In this document: positions 1-8,407 of the stretch, piece by piece | Layout of the letters: each line of letters starts with the position of its first letter | Position numbering within the stretch: the stretch's first letter is position 1 | NCBI RefSeq assembly: GCF_000474235.1 | Contig: NZ_BATA01000002.1 | Span: 26,275-90,274 of the forward strand | Reading direction: 5' to 3' | Source: Halarchaeum acidiphilum MH1-52-1 | Lineage (GTDB): Archaea > Halobacteriota > Halobacteria > Halobacteriales > Halobacteriaceae | Length of the DNA: 64,000 bases | Notes under the pieces: model-generated | What the model saw: only the letters and a program-made list of their open reading frames with translations | Databases searched by the model: none | Told to the model about the DNA's origin: nothing | Translations under genes and position numbers: made by a program

Positions 1-1321
1 CGGAGGACGCGGCGAGCGCGCCGGGTTCGACGGGGAAGTCGACGTCGCTCTCCTCGATGCCCTCGTCGCCCTCGGTCTTGCCGACCGGGATCTCGGGTTC
101 GCCGAGGTCCTCGCCGGCGGCGTGCTTGCCGGCGCGCGCGCCGAACACGAGGAGTTCGGGGAGGGCGTTCCCCCCGAGGCGATTGGAGCCGTGGACGGAG
201 ACGCAGGCGGCCTCGCCGACGGCGTAGAGACCGTCGACGCAGGTCTCGCCGTTCTCGTTGGTCTCGATGCCGCCCATCTCGTAGTGGTGGCCGGGCTTGA
301 CCGGCATCGGGTTCTCGAGACCGTCCACGCCCTCGAAGTCCTCGGCGAGATGGAGGATGTTCTCGAGGCGGTCCACGATGCGTTCCTCGCCGAGATGGCG
401 CATGTCGAGGTGGACGTACTCGTCGTCGACGCCGCGGCCCGCGTTGATCTCGGTGAGTTCGCCGCGGGCGACGACGTCGCGAGAGGCGAGTTCGCCGTCG
501 TTCGTCGCGTAGCCGTACTCGTACATGAGGCGTTCGCCCTCGCCGTTGTAGAGGATGCCGCCCTCGCCGCGGGTCCCCTCGGAGATGAGGACACCGGTGG
601 AGGGGAGCGTGGTCGGGTGGAACTGGACGAACTCCATGTCCTCGATCGGGACGCCGGCGCGATACGCCATCGCGACGCCGTCGGCGGTGTTCGCGACGGC
701 GTTCGTCGTGTGATCGAAGACCTGTCCGTCGCCGCCGGTGGCGAGGACGACGCCGTCCCGACCGCGGAAGCCCTCGATCTCGCCGGTCTGGATGTCCCAC
801 GCGACGACGCCGTGACACGAGCGGTCGTTCGGGTCGTCCTCGTCGGTGACGGCGAGGCGGGTCACGTACCACTCGTCGTAGACCGTGATTCCCCGCTTGA
901 CGACCTGCTCGTAGAGCGTGTGGAGGAGGTGGTGGCCGGTCTCGGCGCCCGCGTACGTGGTGCGCGGGAAGGAGAGCCCGCCGAACGGCCGCTGGCTCAT
1001 CCGGCCGTCCTCCTCGCGCGAGAAGGGCATCCCCCAGTTCTCGAGCTGGACGACGTTCTCCGGGGCGTCCTGCGCGAGCGTCTCGGCCGCGGGGGCGTCG
1101 ACGATGTAGTCGCCGCCCTTCACGGTGTCGTAGGCGTGCAGTTCCCAGTCGTCGCCCTCGCGGAGCGCCGCGTTGATGCCGCCCTCGGCCGCGCCCGTGT
1201 GCGAGCGGACCGGGTGGAGCTTCGTGACGATCGCCACGTCCGCACCGGCTTCGTGTGCGCCGATGGCCGCGCGGAGTCCCGACCCGCCACCACCGACGAC
1301 GATCACGTCGTGTTCGTACAT
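1..1321 (-). CDS. sdhA: Succinate dehydrogenase flavoprotein subunit (5' part only)
   Basis: Catalytic FAD subunit of succinate dehydrogenase (complex II), oxidising succinate to fumarate on the cytoplasmic face of the membrane. The protein starts MYEHDVIVVGGGGSGLRAA, a classic FAD dinucleotide-binding motif. It is followed by SHTGAAEGGI, whose histidine is the usual covalent FAD attachment site, and later by the fumarate-reductase motifs HPTT and EGTRGEGGIL. About 440 residues are visible and the reading frame is open to the left edge, so the C-terminus (roughly a quarter of the family length) lies outside the window. It is the last gene of a minus-strand sdhCDBA operon, starting 7 bp after the sdhB stop. 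Nothing odd is seen in the part available. Confidence 0.95.
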   Translation of the reverse strand, partial: MYEHDVIVVGGGGSGLRAAIGAHEAGADVAIVTKLHPVRSHTGAAEGGINAALREGDDWELHAYDTVKGGDYIVDAPAAETLAQDAPENVVQLENWGMPFSREEDGRMSQRPFGGLSFPRTTYAGAETGHHLLHTLYEQVVKRGITVYDEWYVTRLAVTDEDDPNDRSCHGVVAWDIQTGEIEGFRGRDGVVLATGGDGQVFDHTTNAVANTADGVAMAYRAGVPIEDMEFVQFHPTTLPSTGVLISEGTRGEGGILYNGEGERLMYEYGYATNDGELASRDVVARGELTEINAGRGVDDEYVHLDMRHLGEERIVDRLENILHLAEDFEGVDGLENPMPVKPGHHYEMGGIETNENGETCVDGLYAVGEAACVSVHGSNRLGGNALPELLVFGARAGKHAAGEDLGEPEIPVGKTEGDEGIEESDVDFPVEPGALAASS

Positions 1322-1328
1322 TAGTATA

Positions 1329-2168
1329 TCACCAGAATTTGAGGTTCTGCTTCACCGCTTCGCGCTTCAGTTCCTGAATGTGCTCGGTGAGCGGGATGTC
1401 CTTCGGACAGACGGTCGTACAGGAGAACTGGGTCTGACAGCGCCAGACGCCGTGCTCCTGCTCGATGATACGGAGGCGTTCTTCCTGTCTGTCCTCGCCC
1501 TCGCGCTCGTCGAAGTAGAACCGGTAGGCCTTGTTGATGGCCGCGGGACCGAGATACTCGTTGTCGCCCGCGGCGACGTTGCAAGAGGACATGCAGGCGC
1601 CACACCAGATGCAGCGCGTGCTCATCTTGATCTTCTCGCGGTTCTCGCGCGACTGGAGCTGCTCGCCGTCGGGGTCCTCCTTCGGACTGAAGTACGGTTC
1701 GACGGCGTCCATCTGGTCGTAGAAGTGATCCATGTCCACGACGAGGTCCTTGACGACCTCGCGGTGGGGGAGCGGTTCGACGCGGACGGTCTCGGAATCG
1801 TTGAGGTCCGCGATCTGCGTCTGGCAGCCGAGACGCTGGCTCCCGTTGATGAAGAGGGCGTCGCTCCCGCAGACGGCCTGCCGGCAGGAGTGCCGGAAGG
1901 TGAGACTGGAGTCGTAGGTGTCGCGGGCGTAGATCAGGGCGTCGAGGACGGTGATCCCCGGCTCGCGCGGGACGTGGAAGGTGTCGAAGCGCGGCTCCTG
2001 CTTGTCCGCGACCTCGGGATCGTAGCGGAAGACCTTGAGCGTGATCGCGTCGTCACCGACGTCGGGCGTCGAGGCGGCTTCCTCGCGCTCGGCGGCGCGT
2101 TCGTCCTTGCGGGCCATCCGTTCTGCCTGCGGGTCGGAGTCGTCGGTGTCTGGTGTCTGTGTACTCAT
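1329..2168 (-). CDS. sdhB: Succinate dehydrogenase iron-sulfur subunit
   Basis: Carries electrons from the SdhA flavin to the membrane quinone through three Fe-S clusters. The 279-residue protein has the [2Fe-2S] ferredoxin motif CRQAVCGSD...RLGC, where Asp replaces one Cys as in several bacterial SdhB proteins, then CIWCGACMSSC and CQTQFSCTTVCP for the [4Fe-4S] and [3Fe-4S] clusters. I chose the ATG at 2168 (MSTQTPDTDD) because it lies 2 bp after the sdhD stop and removes an arginine-rich extension encoded inside sdhD. The N-terminus has an acidic/charged extension of about 40 residues before the conserved domain, common in haloarchaea. It sits between sdhD and sdhA in the operon. Confidence 0.95.
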   Translation of the reverse strand: MSTQTPDTDDSDPQAERMARKDERAAEREEAASTPDVGDDAITLKVFRYDPEVADKQEPRFDTFHVPREPGITVLDALIYARDTYDSSLTFRHSCRQAVCGSDALFINGSQRLGCQTQIADLNDSETVRVEPLPHREVVKDLVVDMDHFYDQMDAVEPYFSPKEDPDGEQLQSRENREKIKMSTRCIWCGACMSSCNVAAGDNEYLGPAAINKAYRFYFDEREGEDRQEERLRIIEQEHGVWRCQTQFSCTTVCPKDIPLTEHIQELKREAVKQNLKFW

Positions 2169-2170
2169 TG

Positions 2171-2536
2171 TTATGCACCACCCGTGAGGGCGAGCGCGAC
2201 GCGGATCCCCTGTACGAAGACGAGGACGCCGGCGACGACGAGCACCCACTTCGCGACGCGCTTCGGCGTGCCCGTGACGCCCTGATTGACGAGGGCGTTG
2301 TAGATCCCGTTGGTGCCGTGGAAGGTCGCGGCGGCGAGGAACAGCACCATCGTGACGAAGTACGCGGGGACGCTGTACCGTGCGTGACTCCCGGAGAACG
2401 TGATCTCCGGGGCGTGGTGGAAGAAGTGGAGGAGGAGGAAGTGGAAGGCGAGCGTGACGACGAGGAACGCCGCCGTGACGCGCTGGAGGAACCAGCGCGT
2501 GCTCCCGCTGCTGAACGAGGAGTAGCGCTCTGCCAT
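2171..2536 (-). CDS. sdhD: Succinate dehydrogenase membrane anchor subunit D
   Basis: Small membrane anchor of complex II, 121 residues, with three predicted transmembrane helices (about residues 18-37, 55-75 and 93-113). The second helix contains FHGTNGIYNAL, matching the conserved His-Gly-x-Asn-Gly region that contributes to quinone/heme binding in SdhD/SdhC families. The start codon directly abuts the sdhC stop codon (no gap) and the stop is 2 bp before sdhB, so it is translationally coupled within the operon. Haloarchaeal anchor subunits are poorly conserved, so the C versus D assignment rests on gene order and this motif. Confidence 0.85.
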   Translation of the reverse strand: MAERYSSFSSGSTRWFLQRVTAAFLVVTLAFHFLLLHFFHHAPEITFSGSHARYSVPAYFVTMVLFLAAATFHGTNGIYNALVNQGVTGTPKRVAKWVLVVAGVLVFVQGIRVALALTGGA

Positions 2537-2932
2537 TTAGAGACCCTCCAAGAAGACGGGGACGCTGACGACGACGATGATACCCGTGAGTATCAGCGAC
2601 GCGTAGAAGCTCTTCTCCTGCGTGTCGAGGGCCGTCCCCACACCGAGGTCGATGAAGAGGAGGCGGATCCCGTTGAGGATGTGGAAGGCGGCGACGGCGA
2701 GGAGACCGACCTCCAGCACGCGGACGACGGCTAGCTGTTCGAGGCCCTGCAGGGTCTGGGTGTACGCGGCGTCACCGTTCAGCGCCGAGCTGAGAACGGC
2801 GATGTGGGTGAACAGATACCCGATGAGCACCCATCCGGTGAACTTGTGGAACACCCAAGCCCACATGCCGGCCGAGAACTCCCGCCAGCGGCCGAAGTCC
2901 TCGACGAGGCCCCGATTGTGCGACTGACTCAT
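2537..2932 (-). CDS. sdhC: Succinate dehydrogenase cytochrome b subunit C
   Basis: First gene of the sdh operon, a 131-residue cytochrome b556-type anchor. Three hydrophobic helices are visible (about 25-45, 68-85 and 108-128). Histidines in [18 protein letters not shown] and in [15 protein letters not shown] fit heme and quinone binding as in the family. The ATG at 2932 ([16 protein letters not shown]) is preceded on the minus strand by GGAGGT about 10 bases upstream, which fits a Shine-Dalgarno site and argues against the longer open frame beginning near 3025. The gene directly abuts sdhD. Confidence 0.88.
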   Translation of the reverse strand: MSQSHNRGLVEDFGRWREFSAGMWAWVFHKFTGWVLIGYLFTHIAVLSSALNGDAAYTQTLQGLEQLAVVRVLEVGLLAVAAFHILNGIRLLFIDLGVGTALDTQEKSFYASLILTGIIVVVSVPVFLEGL

Positions 2933-3031
2933 ACCATGGAAACCTCCTGACCGGGCGCACATAGAAGTTTCTAACCCGGTACGATGGGGGACGATACCGA
3001 ACGCCGCGCGTTCGCGAGCCGACATGCACTC

Positions 3032-4051
3032 TCAGGGCCGTTCCGGCATCGTCCCGCTCTGCACGCGTTCGTACGCCCGGATGGTCGGCTCGTCGAGTTC
3101 GACGAGGTGGCAGAGCGGATTCCCCGGATAGACGACGGGGTTCTCGAGCACGCCGACGAGCAGCCCGTCGAAGGGGGCGGTGATGCGCACCGTCTCCGTC
3201 TTGAACGGATTGGTGACGGTGCCGACGACGTCGCCCGCCCGAACGAGGTCGCCCCGGTCGTGGAGCAGCTCGACGATCCCGCCGGCGTCGGCGCGGAGCC
3301 ACGTCTTCTGATCGCGCTCGACGACCGTCCGCCACCCGGGCCAGCGGACCGGTTCGGCGGGATGGCAGTCGTACTCGGCGAGGACGGAGGCGACGCCGTC
3401 GAGCGCGCGGTCGATGAACCCGCGCTCGAATCGATGCGCCTGTCCCATCTCGACCGTGACGGTCGGCGTTCCGCCCTCGCAGGCGGCGCCGCGAAGCGAC
3501 CCCGAGGGACCGGCGCCGTCGATGATGACATTCGATCCGAACGCGCGCGCGAGCCGGGCGACGTCGGGGTCGTCCATGTCCGCGCGGACGTGGAGCATGT
3601 TCGTCCGTCCGCGCGTCGAGGTGTGGAAGTCGAGACCGTAGTCGCAGGGTTCGATGAACTCGTCGTAGAGGCGGGCGGCCATCCGGTCGGCGCTCGTCCC
3701 CGAGCGACTCCCCGGGAACGAGCGGTTGAGGTCGCGATCGTAGACGGGGAGGTAGCGCTGCTGGGCGATGAAGCCCGGGACGTTCAGGACGGGAAGGCAG
3801 ACGAGCGTGCCGTGGAGGTTCGCGTCCGGCCAGTCCTGCGCGACGGTCCGGACGACCTCGATGCCGTTGAGTTCGTCGCCGTGGATGGCGGCGGAGAGGA
3901 AGACGGTCGGCCCGGGCCGGTCGCCGTTGCGGATCGTCACCGGCACTCGGACGGGATCGCCGAGATACGTCTCGCTGATGGCGTATCGGAGGTTCCGCGT
4001 CTCCCCGGGTTCGACCCGGCCGTCGGTGTAGGTGAACGCGCCGTCTGCCAT
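3032..4051 (-). CDS. M14-family succinylglutamate desuccinylase/aspartoacylase-like zinc enzyme
   Basis: Predicted zinc carboxypeptidase-fold amidohydrolase of the AstE/aspartoacylase branch, 339 residues. Zinc ligands are visible as H-x-x-E in AAIHGDELNG and a later His in LDFHTSTRG; the catalytic Glu is likely in VTVEMGQAH. The C-terminal part (KTWLRADAGGIV...APFDGLLVG) resembles the beta-barrel/biotinyl-like domain of this family. I chose ATG 4051 (MADGAFTYTDG), 122 bp from the divergent RimK-like gene at 4174, over an upstream start rich in arginine. The neighbouring ATP-grasp ligase/peptidase fusion suggests it trims or releases amide-linked amino-acid groups added by that ligase. The substrate is unknown. 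A second enzyme of the same family lies at 12134-12979. Confidence 0.8.
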   Translation of the reverse strand: MADGAFTYTDGRVEPGETRNLRYAISETYLGDPVRVPVTIRNGDRPGPTVFLSAAIHGDELNGIEVVRTVAQDWPDANLHGTLVCLPVLNVPGFIAQQRYLPVYDRDLNRSFPGSRSGTSADRMAARLYDEFIEPCDYGLDFHTSTRGRTNMLHVRADMDDPDVARLARAFGSNVIIDGAGPSGSLRGAACEGGTPTVTVEMGQAHRFERGFIDRALDGVASVLAEYDCHPAEPVRWPGWRTVVERDQKTWLRADAGGIVELLHDRGDLVRAGDVVGTVTNPFKTETVRITAPFDGLLVGVLENPVVYPGNPLCHLVELDEPTIRAYERVQSGTMPERP

Positions 4052-4173
4052 GTCCCGCTCTCCGGTCGGGGGGCGCATAAAGGAGCGGGCACGATCGGCG
4101 CGCCGTCCGTCGGTCGCTCCCTCGCTTCGACGCACCGGCATCGTTTTGGCGTGTCCGGGGCGAACTACGGCCG

Positions 4174-5529
4174 ATGACCGACGATCCCGTGACCGTCGGG
4201 GTGCTCAGCCTCCACACGAGCAAGGAGACGAAGGCGATCCTCAACGCCGTCGAAGCCCTCGGCCACCGCGGCGTCTGGCTCCGCGAGGAGACCCTCACTG
4301 TCTCCCTCGACGACGGTGAGGCGACCCTCGATCCCGACGTCGACGTCGTGGCGAACCGCCTGTTGCTCTCGAACACCGAACAGCCCTGTGAACTCCTCGG
4401 GATCGCGAGCACGCTCGCACGCTTGCGCCCGACGCTGAACGAACCCCAGCACGTCCTGACGGCGTTCCACAAGTTCGCGACGGCCGCGGCGCTCACGCGC
4501 GCCGGGATCTCCGTCCCGGACGCCCACCTCGCGCTCGACGCCGACGCGATGAACGACGCTCGCGGGCGCTTCGGGGACGAAGCCGTCTACAAGACCGCGA
4601 TCGGAACGCACGGCGGCGGGACGTGGAAGGTCGGTCGGGACGAGGAGGTCAACCCCGTCGTCGGCGAGCGCTACGCCTTCCTCCAATCGCTCATCGAGCG
4701 CGACGACGCCGAACACGCGGATCTGCGCGTCTACGTCGTGAACGGTGAGGTCGTCGCGGCGATGCGTCGCTACGCTCCCGAGAACGATTGGCGGACGAAC
4801 GTCGCGCTCGGCGGGACCGTCGAGGGCGTCGACGACCTCCCCGACGAGGTCCGCGAGATGGCCGCGGAGTCCGCGGAGGTCGTCGGTCTCGACTACGCGG
4901 GCGTCGACATCGTCGAGGGCGAGGACGGCTGGTTCGTCCTCGAAGTCAATCCCACCGCGGGCTTCAAGGGTCTCTTCGAGGCGACGGGCGTCAGCCCCGC
5001 CCCGGACATCGCGCGTCTCGCCATCGAGGAGGCGGGCGGCGCGGTGGACGACGACGCCGTCGCGGACCTGCGTTCGCGTTTCGACACCTCGACGCCGAGC
5101 GGGATGCCGCGGAAGGCCGTCGAGCCGGTCGAACCCGGACAGGTCGTCGGCTACACCGAGGAGGTGCTCGTCTCGGGGACGAGCGGCACCGAGCGCGTCG
5201 TCTCGAAGTCGGACACGGGCGCGTCGCGGACCTCCATCGACACGAAGCTCGCGGCGAAGATCGGCGCCGGCCCGATCAAGTCGATGACGAAGGTGAAGTC
5301 GGGCAGCGTGAAGGCCGGGAAGTCCCGGCCCGTCGTGGACATCGTCGTCGGCGTCGGCGGCGACAGACACACCGTCGCGGCCTCGCTGGAGGACCGCTCG
5401 CACATGGACTACCCGCTCCTCCTCGGGCGCGACATCCTCGAGCACTATCAGGTGGACGTCACCCGGCGCTTCGAGGACGACGCGTCGGCCGATCAGGACG
5501 AGGAGGAAGAGGAATTCGGCGAAGAGTAG
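4174..5529 (+). CDS. RimK-like ATP-grasp ligase fused to a RimB/DUF785 retropepsin-like domain
   Basis: A 451-residue two-domain protein. Residues 1-290 are a RimK/LysX-type ATP-grasp ligase: KTAIGTHGGGTWKV is the ATP-binding glycine-rich segment and DIVEGEDGWFVLEVNPTAGF carries metal-binding Glu and Asn. Residues 310-435 match the retropepsin-like domain found as RimB/DUF785, with DTGASRTSID (aspartic-protease D-T-G-A motif) and LLGRDILEHY. The C-terminus is a run of acidic residues. ATP-grasp enzymes of this group ligate amino acids to peptides or carrier proteins. Fusion with the RimB domain and divergence from an AstE-like M14 enzyme reproduce the known RimK-RimB-AstE association, which points to peptide tagging and untagging. 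Whether the target is a ribosomal protein or another peptide cannot be read here. Confidence 0.85.
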   Translation: MTDDPVTVGVLSLHTSKETKAILNAVEALGHRGVWLREETLTVSLDDGEATLDPDVDVVANRLLLSNTEQPCELLGIASTLARLRPTLNEPQHVLTAFHKFATAAALTRAGISVPDAHLALDADAMNDARGRFGDEAVYKTAIGTHGGGTWKVGRDEEVNPVVGERYAFLQSLIERDDAEHADLRVYVVNGEVVAAMRRYAPENDWRTNVALGGTVEGVDDLPDEVREMAAESAEVVGLDYAGVDIVEGEDGWFVLEVNPTAGFKGLFEATGVSPAPDIARLAIEEAGGAVDDDAVADLRSRFDTSTPSGMPRKAVEPVEPGQVVGYTEEVLVSGTSGTERVVSKSDTGASRTSIDTKLAAKIGAGPIKSMTKVKSGSVKAGKSRPVVDIVVGVGGDRHTVAASLEDRSHMDYPLLLGRDILEHYQVDVTRRFEDDASADQDEEEEEFGEE

Positions 5530-5542
5530 GTGATAGCGGGCG

Positions 5543-6127
5543 TCAGTCACCCTGCGCCTTCCAGACGTAGCGCGTCGCGTAGCTCCGGTAGGGTGCCCAC
5601 GTCTCCGCGTAGTCGCGCATTTCGGCGCGCGTCTCGTGGCCGTAGAGGGTCTGCATGCCCTTGCGGACGCCGAGGTCGCCGACGGGGAAGACGTCCGCGC
5701 GGCCGAGCGCGAAGAGGAGGAACATGTTCGCGGTCCAGTCGCCGACGCCGTACACGGCGCCGAGTTCGGCGCGCACGTCGTCGTTCGACAGGTCGGCGAA
5801 GTCGTCGTGGACGATGCCGTCGGGGTAGCGCTCGGCGAGTTCGTTCAGGGCCCGGACTTTCGTGTCGCTGAGGCCGGCGTCGCGGAGCGTCGCGTCGTCG
5901 GCGTCGCGGAGGCCGGCGGGGGCGAAGTCGACGCGCTCGCGGAGGCGCTCGCGGACGGCGGCGGCGGATTCGAGCGAGACGGACTGGTTCGTGACGGCGA
6001 CGACGAGGCGCTCGAAGGGGTCGGCGGCGCGCTCGGGACCGAGATCGCCGTGTTCCTCGTAGAGCGTGCGGAGGGCGTCGTCGCCGCGGACGACGGCGTA
6101 CGGGTCGTCGGTGTCGGACTCGGCCAT
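5543..6127 (-). CDS. HhH-GPD DNA-3-methyladenine glycosylase (AlkA type)
   Basis: Base-excision DNA glycosylase of the helix-hairpin-helix/GPD superfamily, 194 residues, predicted to remove alkylated bases. The core is recognisable: LVVAVTNQSVSLESA near residue 45, the hairpin YGVGDWTANMFLLFALGRADVFP, and GDLGVRKG with the catalytic Asp. The tail CETWAPYRS-like segment (YAETWAPYRSYATRYVW) is typical of AlkA, in which the W-x-P-x-R-S motif is conserved. There are no Fe-S cysteines, which separates it from the MutY protein at 40033. It converges on the RimK-like gene with a 13-bp gap. Confidence 0.88.
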   Translation of the reverse strand: MAESDTDDPYAVVRGDDALRTLYEEHGDLGPERAADPFERLVVAVTNQSVSLESAAAVRERLRERVDFAPAGLRDADDATLRDAGLSDTKVRALNELAERYPDGIVHDDFADLSNDDVRAELGAVYGVGDWTANMFLLFALGRADVFPVGDLGVRKGMQTLYGHETRAEMRDYAETWAPYRSYATRYVWKAQGD

Positions 6128-6151
6128 ATCGGATGCAGGGACCGCGGCGGC

Positions 6152-6289
6152 CTACGTCTGTCGGAGCGCGCGGAGGGCCGCGCCGGCGAGCGCACCGAGC
6201 GCGACGGTCGGCGCAGCGATGAGGCTTCGCCAGGCGACGACGACGGGGAGGGCCGGCCGGTCCACGCCGGGAGAACGGGGCGCGTCCAC
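6152..6289 (-). CDS. Possible small single-helix membrane protein
   Basis: A 45-codon frame opening with GTG and ending 24 bp upstream of the alkA start. It encodes a short polar start (VDAPRSPGVDRP), one hydrophobic stretch (ALPVVVAWRSLIAAPTVALG) and an arginine-containing tail. It could be a small membrane protein co-transcribed with alkA. Support is only the hydrophobic pattern and position; in this G+C-rich DNA such frames arise by chance, and I recognise no family. Low confidence. Confidence 0.22.
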   Translation of the reverse strand: MDAPRSPGVDRPALPVVVAWRSLIAAPTVALGALAGAALRALRQT

Positions 6290-6420
6290 GTGACACCCTC
6301 ACTCGCCCTGAAGAGCGGGGGATTCCTGCACGGCGTGAGCGTTCGGCCGGGGACCGGGACTGAGGAGCGCCGATCGGGGACGGGCACAACGTTCAGGGTG
6401 GCGGCCGCGGTGGGTCGGAC

Positions 6421-8390
6421 ATGGACTTAGAGGAGGTGGAGACCGTCGCGGTGCTGGGCGCCGGGACGATGGGCCACGGCATCGCGGAGGTCGCGGCGCT
6501 CGCCGGCTTCGACGTCGCGCTGCGGGACATCAAGGAGGAGTTCGTGCGCGCGGGCCACGAGCGGATCGAGGCGAGCCTCTCAGAGCTGGCGGAGCGCGAC
6601 GAGGTGACGACGGACGAGGCGGACGCGGCGCTCGATCGGATCGAGCCGGTCGTCGAGATGGAGGCGGCGGTGAGCGACGCGGACGCGTGATCGAGTCCGT
6701 CCCGGAGAAGCGCGACGTGAAGCGGAACGTCTACCGAGAGGTCGGGCAGTACCTCGGCGAGGAGGCGATCCTGACGACGAACACGTCCGCGCTCTCCGTG
6801 ACGGAACTCTCTGAGGTGATCGAGCGCCCGGAGGACTTCTGCGGGATGCACTTCTTCAATCCGCCGGTCCGGATGCAGCTCGTCGAGGTCACTCCGGGTG
6901 CGTACACCCACGACGGGACGGTCGAGACGGTGATGGCGCTCGCGCGGGCGATGGGGAAGACGCCGATGCGGATCTCGCGCGACGAACCCGGCTTCGTCGT
7001 CAATCGCGTCGTCGCCCCGCTGTTGAACGAGGCGGCGTGGCTCGTCCACGATGGCGTCGCGAGCGCCGAAGAGGTGGACGCGACCGCGCGCTACGGCATC
7101 GGTCTCCCGAGCGGCGTGCTCCGCCTCGCGGACGACATCGGTCTCGACGTGCTGGCGGACGTGCTCGGCTACCTCCACGAGGAGTTCGGGCCGGCCTACG
7201 AGCCGTGCCCGCTCCTCGCCGAGCACGTCGAGGCGGGCGACCTCGGCGAGAAGACGGGCGCCGGGTTCTACGGCTACGACGAGGAGGGCCGTCCGTCGTC
7301 CGAGATCTCATCGGACGCGATCCGCGAGGACGTCGAGCGACGCCTGCTCGCGGTGATGGCGAACGAGACGGCGAAACTCGTCGGCGCGGACGTCGCGTCG
7401 CCGACCGAGATCGACGAGGCGCTGATGCTCGGCGCGGGATTTCCGGAGGGACCGGGGACGCTCGCCGATCGGGCGGGACTCACGTCGCTCTACGAGACGC
7501 TCGCGGAACGACAGGCCGACGCACCGCGCTACGCGCCAGCCGAGGCGCTCGTCGAGCGCGCGGGCGCGGGAGAGAACTTCCACAACGACTTCTCCGAGAC
7601 CGACTCGGAGTCCTTTAGCGACCTCTCGATCGAGATCGTCGATCGCGTCGGGCACGTCACGCTCGATCGCCCCCACCGCCGAAACACCATCACGCGCGAC
7701 CTGCTCGACGAACTCGTCGAGGCCGTCGAGACGCTGGAGGACGACCCGGAGGTGCGCGCGATCCTCCTCACGGGCGCGGGCGAGGGCGCGTTCAGCGCGG
7801 GCGCGGACGTCCAGCGGATCGCGGGCGACGCGGACGCCATCGACGGCGTCGAACTCGCGCGGAAGGGACAGCGGGCGTTCGCCTCGCTGGAGAAATGCGA
7901 TATGCCGGTCGTGGCCGGCATCGGCGGTGACTGCTTCGGCGGGGGGATGGAGCTCGCGGCCGCGGCCGATCTCCGCGTCGCCGCACACGACGCCGAACTC
8001 GGACAGACCGAACACGAGTTCGGTCTCCTCCCGGGGTGGGGCGGCACGCAGCGCCTCCCGGATCTGATCGGCGAGAGCCGCGCGACGGAGGTGATCCTGA
8101 CCGCCGCGCGCTACGACGCGGAGACGATGGCGACCTACGGATTCGTGAACGAAGTCGTCGACGGCGACGACGTGACGGAGCGCGCGCTCGATGTCGCACG
8201 CGACCTCTCCGCCGGCCCGCCGATCGCGCAGCGCTACACGAAGCGCGCGATCCGCGCGGGCCGCCAGAGCCGCGAGGCCGGTCTCGAAGTCGAGGCGCAC
8301 GCGTTCGGCCAGCTCTTGAACACCGAGGACATCGTCGAGGGCGTCGCGGCGTACCTCGGCGACCACGAGCCGACGTTCGAGGGCAAGTAG
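6421..8390 (+). pseudogene. 3-hydroxyacyl-CoA dehydrogenase/enoyl-CoA hydratase fusion, split by a frameshift
   Basis: Beta-oxidation fusion enzyme. The first 90 codons (MDLEEVETVAVLGAGTMGHG) hold the Rossmann NAD-binding site. The frame then stops at 6690 and the rest continues in another frame, beginning IESVPEKRDV, then CGMHFFNPPVRMQLVEV with the catalytic His, the 3HCDH C-terminal domain, and from about residue 400 an enoyl-CoA hydratase domain (FSAGADVQRI, GDCFGGGMELA, LLPGWGGTQRLP). Adding one base near 6688 restores the expected D-A-x-V-I-E junction and gives one 656-residue protein, the usual length for this haloarchaeal fusion. Both halves are otherwise intact, with no other stops, so the break is recent or a sequencing error. 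TATA and RBS are not obvious. Confidence 0.88.
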
Positions 8391-8407
8391 TTCGAAGGGG
8401 GAGTCAG

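Noticed and set aside
122..1324. A 400-codon plus-strand frame over sdhA
   Set aside because: SdhA motifs (FAD site, SHTGAAEGG) are on the minus strand, continuous with the sdh operon.
2984..4177. A 397-codon plus-strand frame across the first M14 gene
   Set aside because: The minus strand carries zinc-ligand motifs of the desuccinylase family; the plus frame has no recognisable domain.
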